From positions 2,977,493 to 3,041,492 of the forward strand of contig JADWOT020000006.1 of assembly GCA_036345935.2 (NCBI GenBank): 64,000 nucleotides of DNA, read 5' to 3'. The position numbers and the translations under genes are program-made. The DNA is from Taenia hydatigena (Eukaryota; Platyhelminthes; Cestoda; Cyclophyllidea; Taeniidae). Below are positions 38,901 through 49,779 of the stretch, in pieces (within the stretch, counting starts at the first letter, position 1; every line of letters begins with the position of its first letter). A model generated the notes under the pieces. That model saw nothing but the letters and a program-made list of their open reading frames with translations, was not told the DNA's origin and ran no database searches.

Positions 38901-41900
38901 GGCGTGCTATACGGATGAAATCGTTGTGTGGACAGTGTTCTTGATTGAAGAATGCACAAGGAGTTATTCGCCCGAGGTGGAACACTACCAGAACAGGCGG
39001 TGAACGCGCTGGATGTGGACGAGACGGCAGGAGGTGGAGTAGGTGGAATTTTTTTTGCCGCTTGTTGACTCCACTGCACCACTGGGGAGGAGGATACAGA
39101 CAGCGGCGGTATGTGAGTCTGCCTGCCCTGCTTCTGCCGCAAAAGCAAATTAAGCGCCTGTCTGTGATTCCGTTCGATGGCGTTTATCAACTCCACTCGA
39201 GGAGAGGGCGCTGGAGCCTTTGGTGTCACGCCTGTCGGCATAGTGGACGCAGCAGATCGAGGTTGCTTTATGCCATCAAATATGGAGGTCTTCAAGACCT
39301 CCTCCTGCCTCCCACTTGTTTCCGACCTGGCCGGCGCACCAGCCACCGTTTTGTGGGTAAAAGCGGCATGACAACGACGTGTCGACGACTGCGCTTTTTG
39401 TTCCAAGCCAAGCATTCGCTGTTTGATTCGTTTAATCACAGTTATCAATCGATTGGGCCAGATTTAAATTTTAAAGCGGGTCGATATACACTTCACGTGT
39501 GTGCTTACAAGGCGGTCATATTGATTCATTTGGAGGGGAGAGAGCGAAAAAAACTGTCCAACGCAAGGAGGAGTGTGTGACAGGTCTGGGGTAAGTTTAA
39601 ATCGATTTTTTTTCATTAAATAAGTGGTCTTATAGGGAAGCAAAAAAATCAATTTTTGTAAATAATTTAAATTCGTTTGAAAGACATTTGCTAATACCTT
39701 CAACGTGGTTTTTTTTCACAGGTTACCTGTTTGCAATCTGATTTTAAAATGCTTTAACATGACTTGCGGATAACCCGGTCATGTAAACAGTAAAAACTAA
39801 CAATTTCGTCTAACTGATTTATCTAACGTGTATCGAAAGGAGTACCGTGGTCTCCGTGTCAAATATAGTTTTTTTTTATTTTTTTTTTCTCCTGAAATGG
39901 TCCTAATTAAAGAGTAGGATTTGACAAGGCCAAACGGAGTTGTCAAGAGGATTTCTGGCTATTTGGATGTAGTTAGCACGTTGTTCAAATGTCACGTGTC
40001 CAGTCTGATCAATAAAGAACGAGATTGGTACACGGTTGAATGCGGGAGACATCAGGTGCCTGCTAGAGCCCTCTCTACCACCATACTTCACACACACACA
40101 CACACACTCCACTTATCCATCCTGTCGTGTAAAAGGTCTGACACAATCCAAAACTCAGAGGAGAGGAAGTTACCTTTTAGTCCACAGTCGCTGCAGACTA
40201 GGAATTTGTCATCCGCATTCTCCGGCGCCTTTTGATGGCAACGCGAACAGACATCGGTTTTACTCATAGTAATCTCCTCAACCTGCTCTTTTTTAGGTGC
40301 CTCCGGAGCAGATGTAGAATTGGAATTTGCGGTATCGGCGGCTACTGCTGGAGGGGTGGATGTGACTGAGGCCTCTGTTACACCATCGACAGGGTTAGCG
40401 ATAACACCAGCGGTCCCTACAGTGGTGGTGACGGCTACAGCAGGTGCCGGCATTGCCACCGTCCCCGCTGCTGCTGCTGCCGCTGCTGCTGCTGCTGATA
40501 CTGCCGATACTGCGCTCGTATCAGGTTGGAAGGTGGTCGTCACCATCGTGTCAGGAGCCACAGCGAATACCGTGGGATTGTAGAGTCCCGGATACATCAT
40601 CATGGCGGCTGGGGCACCTGCTGCACCTCCTGAAGAGGCCGGCGGTGGTGGTGGTGGTGCCAGAGAAAGAGTCGGCATCGGAGTTGCGGATACCATGACT
40701 GTCCCATCTAGCGGGACAAACGTGGTCGTCGGTGTTGCTCCTGGAACCGTCTCGATCTTCAAACGCTGAACGGCGGTATAGGAACGGAATATTTATGAAA
40801 CCGGTATAGAATTGCTCTAGATAATATTTATTGTCTCAGTGATGATTGCATTGTTTGAAGAATGCACGTATACACACACACACACACACGAAGTAAACTG
40901 CCGTTTGATGCACAGCGTGTTTGCGGATGAATGGATGAATGAATAAATGAGTATCGGTGTTTACAGAGCAAAGTGACCTTGAACCCAACTTGCCAACTGA
41001 ACGCAACTCTTCTCCCATTGGTTGCTTGCATCATCAGGTAGTGAGGAAGAGAACTGAGGCTTACCAAAAGGTATTCGAAGTGTTACACTTGAACCGTGCG
41101 CATATAAATTTACGTTACAGCTTTCAGCTAGGCTTAGAAAAACACACATGGATTCAGTGGACAAAAAGTAACTACACGAGCCAGTATGCCGTCTGTAAGC
41201 CGATTAGCGACGCGATGGTAAGGTCAGATATGAATCGGCCATAATTAGAGGTGCTAGAACATGCAATCATGCGCCTGATACCAATGCATTGATATAAAAT
41301 TTCAGATGAATGAGATTGGAAGCTTCAAAAATCGTCTGTTATGATGCATTACCAAAGCACTATAAACAGCTGTTATTTAACACTTTTAAAGTTAAAACTT
41401 GATCTAAATGTAGCCTAATTACATTGATATTGTGACTAAGCATTTTATCGGCAATTTTTGATCAAAATACAGTGGACGCATTGCATGAGGAGGTCCATTA
41501 GGGCAGTCACGCTCTAAACCGCTTTCTCTCGTCACGCGCCTCAGGCTAAGTAACACGCATTAAACGTCTTCCGAGGTCGTGACTCATGCATCGTGATGGA
41601 AAGTAGGGACTGGGAGCAACGTCCTTCACATAAAAAGGAACTTTCAAATAAGGGAGGCCGATACCTACACCCCAAATCAACTCCTTTCTTGTAGTGGACA
41701 AGGTGGGTTGAAAATTGGTCACTTTAAGTGCTCTTTGTTCTTAAATGCGGTGGATTCGATACCACGACCGGAGTGATTAATGACAAGGCTGTCTACTGCA
41801 CCTCTATTCTGGTGTCGTGTTAGGGGCTTGCACTTTCCTTTCCACAAAATAGTTCAATGCTAACAAAAAGCTTGTGCTGTCAAAAAAGAGGATAAAGTAG

Positions 41901-44474
41901 AAAGGGAACCATTGTTGCCCATGTCGGGAGTGACTTGGCACCTATCAATTTTTCCCGGTGACATCGAGAACAAAATGCTTCAGGCAGACAACAAAGGCGT
42001 GGTTTAACCACCTTGAGGCACTAAGGCGTTAGGTTAGCCAAAAAACTGGCTGAGATGTATTTAAAAAGTGGAATACAGTTTGGTGGTTAGGCGGGTCGGC
42101 TAAAACTTAGGCGGTGCATCTGGGGTGACGTTCACTAGCCCACAAGTGTGCACCACCTGAGAGCATCGGAAAGGATGCTTAAAAATCGAATAATCGAGAT
42201 TGGGAAATACACGCATACACACACACACACACCATATGCGACGATGTGCGTACGTGCGTGCGCGTGCGTGTGCACGGGTGCGTGAATGTGGCGCGCACGA
42301 ATGCAGACACAGCTTGAAAAACGACACACACACAAATAGCGAAGTGCTGTGGCGCAAGGGTAGGGTGAGTCATTGCCGGAGACAGGCAGTTTGCCATCAC
42401 TCGTTCGTTTGCTCGCGCACCGGGTACGTGTGTCGCGCGCACGTCCCCGTAGACGCACGCACGCGCGCACGTCCGCCTAATTGGCCTGGGGACGACGACA
42501 GAGTGCGAGAGAGCGAGGATGGAGGGAAAGGGGGTGGGGAGATGAGGGCGGGAGACACGCCCCACGAAAACACACGCGCACGCCCGCCTCTAAAGTAGTC
42601 TCCTACTCTCTCCGCCAATCGCATGCGAAAAGGAGTCGGTCTTTATGTCTCGCACGCACAAACGCATGCACGCACACACATTCATAGGCAGGCAAATCGG
42701 CAAGCCAGCGGCTCGTATTTTACACTACCGGCGGCACTATCGCGCCACTACCGCCACCACCACCACCACCATCGCCGCTGCTAGCAGCGGCAGCAGCACA
42801 GTGCGAGATAGAGATGGTACAAAGTAGCAATGTGTTTGCGTGCATACACACAGGAAAAGGAGGAAAAAAAGGCTGAGATGAAAATGAATGGGGGAGACTT
42901 GCCTTCTCCAATGGAGGAGTCATAAGGTTGTCCGGCGGAGCAGGCAGGATGGGTTGTTGCGAGCAGGAGGTGAGCATCTTCTTCGCTTTAATGCTGGGAG
43001 GCCGACCTCTTTTTCCGGTGGTAAACGGAGGTCTCCGAGCTAGCGGTCGACCGGGAGCGATTGAAAGAACATTGTACGGTTTTCCGCCAATTGAATCCAG
43101 TGCTGGAGCTATTGGTGGCTTGCCAAATGTGCCCTGAGGTGGTAGCTTGCCTAAAAATGGTCGTCGATTGAAATGAAGTGCAGGTCCAGTGTTGCGCTTC
43201 CTGTCTCCGTTTTCGTCCAAAACAAAGCGTCCATCAGACAGCTTAGCGAGCTTTCCAAATATCGCCTCTCGCTCTACGCACACTCGAAGGTTTGACCCGG
43301 TCAGCTCGGGCATCGGGGCAGCCATTGACGAGACGTCTCCTTCATTCTCTCCAGAGGTGGTAGCGGATGGAACAGAAGGCTTCAGCTGTTTTAGCGCTTG
43401 CTCGATTTGGAATAGGGTAAAACTTTGGTTAGGATCCCCACCCTCAGGAATCAGAGAGCGAACAGCATCAATGAGACGTTTAGTGATATTTGGTCGGTTG
43501 GTTATAGCTCCAGTTGATGTTGCTGTCTTGCGCCACTTGGTAGGATTTCTGTAGCTCAAATTTCCCTTATAGTCAACACATACGACAGCTCCGACTTCCG
43601 CCAGCCGATTAAGACAAATCTGTGTGTCAGAAGGTGGGATATTGTGTTGACGTCGGAGGAGGCATGAAATGCGTTCCATGTCGGGTCGGGCCTTTCTGTC
43701 GCGCAGTTTGTCAATTGCCTCGAGGATGAGATCGCGATTGAAATTGCACTTTTCCAGAGAGGCTATATTCGCCTCTGGAGTTGGAGTGTTGGGTATAACT
43801 GAGCCCAAGGGTACAACCGGCTTAACTTCGGGTTTGCATTTAATAGATGGTGCAGCATCAGTCATGGTGTTGTTCAGATTTGGTGCTGCTGATTGTAATG
43901 TCGAGGGGGCGATCGATACTGTACCATTTTGGATAACAGGTAATGAGGCAGTAGAGGTAATGCACACGTCTGTGGTTATTGGTGTTGTCAAGACCACGGC
44001 TGCTGCAGCAGGGGGAGAGGTATTCGCTACGCTCACCGGTTGGCTGAAAGACGAATAACTTATTGGCGTCCCACTTATAACCGGTTGCGGTTGGGCAACA
44101 AGCATAGAACCGGCCATGCTAAAAGGAAATTGTCCCCCGGGACTTTGAAATATTGTTCCTGTTGGTGGTGAGGTAATGCATGGCACAACTGAAGTCGGGC
44201 CAGAAAAAGGAACAGGGAAGGATGCAAATGCAGTGTTGGGAAAGTAGGCAGGAGTAAGAATGGGAGTTGCACGACTTCCTTGCTGTCCATTAATCTGCTG
44301 GTTCGGAATAATCCCATTCACAGTCAGTAAAGCTGTACCATTGTTGGAGGACGGCGACCCCACAGACCCGTTCGCGGCTAACATCACTCGCGTAAATGAA
44401 TGATACCGCGCGTAAGCACAAATGCTAGCTACAAGCGCGTTCGCCTCAGCCAACCTGAAAGCTAGTTGGGTCAC
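35939..44474 (-). CDS. Winged-helix / double-PHD / SAM chromatin reader (5 exons, about 1051 aa)
   Basis: Exons in transcript order: 44474-42903, 40765-40174, 37764-37649, 37230-36896, 36479-35939; 3156 nt, in frame. Order of parts: low-complexity N-terminus; SAMD1/KAT6-type winged helix (about 244-314); a second helical module like the KAT6 WH2/H15 region (about 325-420); AT-hook-like KRGRPPSIK (488-496); Ala-rich stretch; PHD1 (Cys697 onward: CSRC, CSDC, HPKC, CADC); PHD2 (CSVC, CDAC, HGKC, CSEC, to about 798); poly-Glu; C-terminal SAM (about 974-1040, LWTVDHVADWL). In known proteins these winged helices bind CpG-rich DNA, double PHDs read acylated H3 tails and SAM domains oligomerise. Expected nuclear. 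No MYST acetyltransferase domain precedes the stop. The start could be Met31 (44384) instead. Exon 1 leaves through a GC donor. Confidence 0.82.
36292..36330 (-). repeat. Coding (GAG)n repeat, poly-Glu tract
   Basis: CTC/TCC trinucleotide run on the + strand that encodes about 13 consecutive Glu in the reader-SAM protein, just before the SAM domain. Likely polymorphic in length. Confidence 0.8.
37916..39415 (-). CDS. Nested ORF with a ZMYM/QRICH1-like DUF3504 segment
   Basis: Lies on the same strand inside the reader-SAM intron 37765-40173. Exon 1 is 39415-38319 (Met at 39415, 365 codons plus 2 nt, strong GTAAGT donor). Exon 2 starts at 38226 after an AG acceptor and either stays open to a stop at 37824 or uses a GTAACG donor at 37915. 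After a Pro/Ser-rich region it reads SPSEEYLWSANFFGHSS, then LTYTLVYLLGKIL and VELRAMHLW. This pattern (E-E-x-L-W, small-residue S, L-x-x-T-L-x-Y, K, then E/H-x-x-L) is that of the DUF3504 domain of ZMYM2/3/4 and QRICH1, derived from Crypton tyrosine recombinases. The resemblance is from memory and partial. It may be an independent nested gene or an alternative 5' part of the reader-SAM gene. Confidence 0.5.
40464..40510 (-). repeat. Coding (GCN)n repeat, poly-Ala tract
   Basis: GCT/GCC repeats encoding a run of about 10 Ala upstream of PHD1 in the reader-SAM protein. Confidence 0.75.
40766..42902 (-). other. GC-AG intron of the reader-SAM gene
   Basis: The donor reads GAGAAG|GCAAGT and the acceptor CCGTTCAG|CGT, phase 0 on both sides. 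No GT donor near the end of the open frame keeps the phase. The AG|GCAAGT context is the strong consensus known for GC-AG introns. Confidence 0.6.
42214..42475. repeat. Alternating purine-pyrimidine tract (CA/CG/GTGC)
   Basis: Starts with (CA)n, then a long alternation of tgcgtacgtgcgtgcgcgtg type, continuing as gcgcgcacg and cacgcacgcgcgcacg blocks. It lies in the GC-AG intron. Shorter (CA)n tracts lie at 40089-40107 and 40872-40889. Confidence 0.7.
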
Positions 44475-45300
44475 GCTGTTGTGCTACGCCCTCCTGATTG
44501 GCTAACACCTAGCTTCCCCCGTCGATAGTTTATTGCGCGCGAATAAGCCAGCACCAATCGCATTATAGCGCTTATACGGATACGCGCGAAGCTAGGCTGG
44601 CTGTGTGCGTGTGTGTGGGCGTTTGTGTGTCTGCCTCACTACAACACCACGTTAATTAAGCGTGCGTATGCAGGCGTCCTATAGCTGGAACGCTGGAAGC
44701 GTGTCTGGCCTACTAATCTGATTTGACTGTGTACGCATGCACTCGTGCGTGCGTGCGTGCATTCGTGCCTATGTACGTGCGTACGTGGTTGCACGCGGAC
44801 TTCGCACAGGCATGCAATTCATTAGGGCGAGGCAGTTTGGGGAAGGGGACACACGCACGCAACATGCAAACTACTAACTGACAGCTCATCCGCGTCAAGT
44901 GCGCTTTCCGGTGTGTGTGTGTATGTGTGTGTGTGTGTGCGTATGTGTGTGCGTGCCTGCTTGCATGCATGCATGCGTGCGCTATCGCGCTCGCTTCCCG
45001 GGTTTTGCAAACCTCTTCGCAGTAAGCGCAAAATACGGGCCTCCTTTGTCGTAAATCACCTCGCGCTGCAGCCACAGCGAACAGCGACACTGCTAGGCGT
45101 GGAGAGGTACAGGGCCAACATTAATCGCGGTAGGGGCATTCTAACCACACTGCGTCGTCCTCGTCTTCGCCGTCGTCTTCGTCGCCGCTGCCGCTGCCGC
45201 CCCGCCCCGCTTCGTTTGCCGTGTAAACCAAGTCCTAGCAATCAGTTAGTTTGTAATGCTGTTTATGCTCATAATTTTAACGACCAATAGAGGATTATCA
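44475..45300. promoter_or_regulatory. CpG- and GTGC-rich 5' flank of the reader-SAM gene
   Basis: Immediately upstream of the - strand start. Unusually rich in CpG and in GTGC/GT repeats (44737-44790 and 44911-44960) compared with the AT-rich surroundings. Probably the promoter region. No core element is identified. Open frames such as 44713-45090 arise from the simple repeats. Confidence 0.4.
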
Positions 45301-48300
45301 ACGAAATAAATCTGCTGCAAATCAAAGAGAGAGAGAGTTGCTAGTTGGTTAATTAATTAATAGTCGAGACCTATGTGACTCAACGGTGGTTGAAACGCCC
45401 CTCCGAGTCATGGAGTCGACAAAAAGCGGTAGTGAGGGTGTTAAATCCCAGTAGTCGAATTTTTCCTACCTCGTGCCAGTTGGGGAACGAAAACATAATG
45501 AGATTGCATGTCTCCAGGTAAACATTTATCTGACATGTGAATCTCTCCTCATGTATTTGGGTACTCGCCGTCCTGATTTATGGGTTAGGAAAAACTAAAC
45601 CATTTTTTATTCCAATTTCATACCTTGGCAACTGACTGTAGAACTAAGTGACGCTATTTACATCTATTCTTTAATAGCATAATAACCAAAGTTCTGGCAA
45701 TGAAATGGGCCACTAAAGCATCAAGTTTATCCGCAAATCACTTACCCCCCTTGGAAGCAGCCGCTCCCAAACCCGTGGCGCATCATCACCTTGCCAACGG
45801 ATTATGGTGATGGATCCAGCTGCAGTACCTGACCTCTAAACAATAGCCCCAGACACACACATTAATCATCGACACTGGAGTAAATGGTAAAGGCCCTTCT
45901 CCCCCCTTCCTCTTTCCCTTCCCGAAATTGGATACCGCTTTCGCCCAGTAGTAAGTTTACCCAACCGCGGTTCCCTCTCTTCGATACACTTCCACGCCCA
46001 CTCAATGCGTCTATGCCTAATCCGATACAAGAGTGGATGTGAGAAGTAAACATTCTGACTATGAAATTTGTGTTTGTGTGTGTGCAGTTAACACAGTCGT
46101 ATTCTCGTATGGGTTCATGTTGAGTGATTAAAAATGGTGATATGCGTGCATACTTGCGATCGCGATGAAAATGGCGATGTTACTGCCAAGCTGGGGTTAG
46201 TAAGGCCAACTCGTACGATCTGATGAAATGCAATTCAAACCCGGCTAACGCCTGTGAACGTCAGTCGATCACACCTTGCTCAACGATTCGCACTCACACT
46301 ATCCACCTCCTGACTTTGGCAGAAGTGCTGTGAGTATTTTTTTAAAAAAAAAGGGGAGAGAGTAGTAAAAGTCGGCGCATTTTCCAGCCTTATTAATCAA
46401 ATCGCAGTGTGGATGAGTCATTGCAAAGTGGAGTTCACTTGTACTATTCTATGGGCCAGTCAACTGTTCGCCTGTTTTTTTGTGTAAGCAGCCATTCACC
46501 TCAATACTGGATGATCCCCTTAATTTTACACCGCATATGAACCGCCCACTGGCCTATCATTGTAATGGCGTCCTTTATATAGTCCTAACTGTTTCACACG
46601 CTCACATCGAATCGATTTTATCGATTTATCAGTGCTGCGATGCAATTGGTTAAGTGAGTGGCGCTAATGTAAAGTCACGTTTGTATTAGCGCCTTTTGTA
46701 AGGGAAATGAGTAGTATGTTTTACTCCGCCTAACCAAGTTTTTCCCCACACATATCTGCGTTTGACATCAGTTTGTGTGCTTTTGAAAAAGGGAGGGTAA
46801 AATGGTGCCGCCTTCACTCAGCTTTGTGCTACCCCTTCCCCCTTTTCATCTTAAATTCGTATCACAGGGCGACTACTGTCCAACATTTTTTAGGTTTGAG
46901 GCATCTCACGTATCTTGCCAGCTTAGAATGGATCCAATTATGCACCTGTATTGAAAGTAAACTAAATTTATGTGAAGGTAGTGTTTGAAGTGATCTAGAT
47001 GTCAGAATTGCCTAGCCTAGGCCGGAAACCCAAAATCGCATGCCCCTATTGACCAACCACGATTTCGGCTTTCAAACCATCAGCGCTTCACGCGACCCCT
47101 CCCGTCAACATAATCGGCGGATTTAGCAATAGTCGTTGGGATGACTCATGAAGCTGCATTCCCTCTACCCATCGATTTCTAATAAGTTGATTGACAATCT
47201 GAATCGATGAGGAGGGAGGTCCTTCAGCCGGCGAGGAAGGAAACACTAATGCGATAGATGGAGTCAACATCTCGCCGGACGGATTAAGTGGTTTTAACAT
47301 CGGCCAGGTGGTGAGGCGAGGCCGGGGAGAGGAGGGGGGAGGGTAAACATTAGACGAGCGAATTTTACAAAGGAAGTTGGAGTGAAGGTCGAAGGCAAAA
47401 AAAACGCACCAATCTGATTGACATTGGCGTTGGCTTTATGTGCGGTGTGAACTCTAGCCTCGTATTCACGAATGTATCTTTGTGTGTGTGTGTGTGTGTG
47501 TTTGTGTGTGTATGTGTTTGTCGTATGTGAATTGGATTGCCAGTTTACAAAGAGGCGGAAATTTGACATTATACTGTTTGAAGTGAGGACTCCACCAATG
47601 TCATCAGCTCAACAAGCGTAGGAATTTTATGATATCTACTTGACAGCACGTGTGCGTGGTGTGGGTAGCCATAAAGAGAGTACAAACACCTATCAAGAGG
47701 GTCTACCTGCATTGAATAGCCAAAGCCGCGACATAAAATCAAGGAACGCCGCCTTTTCACAATCTCAACTACTGTGACAGACATTTCAATGCTTTGTGTA
47801 GGACGTGATCCACCTTTAATTGCCCACCTCCCCTGTCCCAGTGACAAAGTCATTTAAGGGGGTCACGCCTACTGTGACCTTTGGGTGAAATGAATTTAGG
47901 GGAGTTCACAAACCTGTGATTAATAAACATATTTAACTTTTTTTCATTCAAGGCCTAATTTGCGAGTGGCTAAATGATTCAGCTTAACGCCTTTGGGGGA
48001 TAAGGAAGAAAGGTGATTTAGTCGCTCACATCCTTTAGTAAATAGCGAAATTAGCACAAAGAAAGAAAAACATATTGAGAGAAATATTTGCTGCTTAGGA
48101 AGTTAAAAGGTGATTGTAAACAGAAAATGTGGACAGACATAAACCGTACCTCTGGTCTCTTAACTCCAGCCTGATTATTTCTGACCGCTACATGGTTATG
48201 GCTTAATCGGTAACCATTCAAAACCGAGCATTTTAAAGACTGCTAGAAGGGAAATGTAATCTCAAGCATGGTAGATGAAATCCTGAAGATTACTATAGTG

Positions 48301-48510
48301 TCAGGTGTCGACTCTGGCCATAGAAGACATTCAAAACAGTGGTCTCTCAGGCAAATCGGTCACTACAAAAAAGATAGCAGCAAACACTTAAAAAAGGAAA
48401 TATTCTTAAACTAGAAGCACTAAGCACATTGTTTTTGTTGTTTCAAATCCACTTAATCCGTTTGTGACATAATGTGGTGCAACCGTTTATGATGATCTAA
48501 TTGAGAGAGT

Positions 48511-48530
48511 GTGTCACATATATGTGACAC
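48511..48530. repeat. Perfect 20-bp palindrome, copy 1
   Basis: Core GTCACATATATGTGAC flanked by GT on the left and AC on the right, so every base pairs with its mirror position. Confidence 0.9.
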
Positions 48531-49757
48531 CTATTTCGGAGGGTTTTAAGCACACAATACGATAAAAATTACCTATTCGCTGAATTAATGATGATTATAA
48601 ATACCTAATGTTGCTGTATGAGAGGTATTTGAGCCACTTTATCACAAAAATCTGCCTCTTCTGCACCGTAAGAAGTAACTATAAGAGGTATTCCTCCCGC
48701 ATTCCATTGAGAAGCGGTTCAATTAAATTCAGCCAGCTTACCAACTTCGGTTGATTCCAGCTTCAAGGGAATATATCACCTCAATGAGCTAAGTAAGGCA
48801 GCAAATGTGAAGTTATTTACTTCAAAAGGGAATAAGGTATCAACTTTAGTAGATCTCACGTAACTTTCCCCAATCCTGTGGCAAGAAGCTGGATCGACTG
48901 ATTCCTAAAATTTGCCCCCATTTTAGCGACCTTGACGATTCTAACACACTAGGCAACAGTTGCACTCACATGGATCACCTCAGTAGCGGATAGTGTACTT
49001 CTTGGTGTGATCACCCTGATCCTCGTGCCGGTATCTCCGCCTTTACAGTTGAAAACAATCCAGTGGCCTCCCATCGCACCAGCTATCCCCGCAACCCCTA
49101 ACCTTATCACTAAATTGGTAAAAAGGAGAAATGCTTTGAATGAAAGACTAAAACTTGTAGGCATTACACACAAAAAAAACGCCATGACAACCTAATTTAC
49201 AAAGAGGTAAGGCGCTGGGCTAATTGAACACACACACACTGGTACAGGGAAAATGCCTTTTCACATTAATGCCTCACATCAGGATGACTTGTGCGTCACT
49301 TCTCGCGGCGGGGAACAACACCAACACCAACAAGCAGACGAAAAAGGGGAGGAGAAGAAAAGGAAAAAGGAAACAACATTGGCGCTTTTTCCACCTCTCT
49401 CAGTCTGCAAATGCAAAAGGAATGGAGGTGGAGTGGTTACAACAAGAACAGGCCATGATTCGTCCTTTTGTTATGTGTACTTTAACCGACATACACGGAA
49501 CCAGGGCAGGCACGTGGTCATGCTTAACTGCCTAAAAGTGGGTCCAGACAATGCAGTCAAGCGTACATTAGACTAGTTTCGTAGATAAGACAAAAGGCAA
49601 ACCCGACTTTGACAGGCTCTCAACCTCATGGGCCAATTCAGCATTGTAAACCAGGTCCTTTCTTGTCAAAATATGCCATAACTTTTTGATACTTCGTTTT
49701 TTTCTCCTAACCTTCCCTTTTAAACATGTGATATGGGTGGTAAAATAAGAAAGTTCA

Positions 49758-49779
49758 TGCGTCACATATATGTGACGCA
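49758..49779. repeat. Perfect 22-bp palindrome, copy 2
   Basis: Same 16-bp core as copy 1, flanked here by TGC on the left and GCA on the right. The outer base pair differs from copy 1 but is still complementary. Confidence 0.9.

Noticed and set aside
41735..41770. Possible tRNA B-box (ggtggattcgatacc)
   Set aside because: No matching A-box or cloverleaf stems at the required spacing.
42720..42902. Extension of the winged-helix exon to the end of its open frame
   Set aside because: Past the GC donor the frame becomes repeat-derived (Ser, Ala and Gly runs), and the following PHD exons would be lost.
44713..45090. 125-codon - strand frame rich in His and Thr
   Set aside because: Produced by GTGC and GT simple repeats; no family and no splice link to the neighbouring gene.
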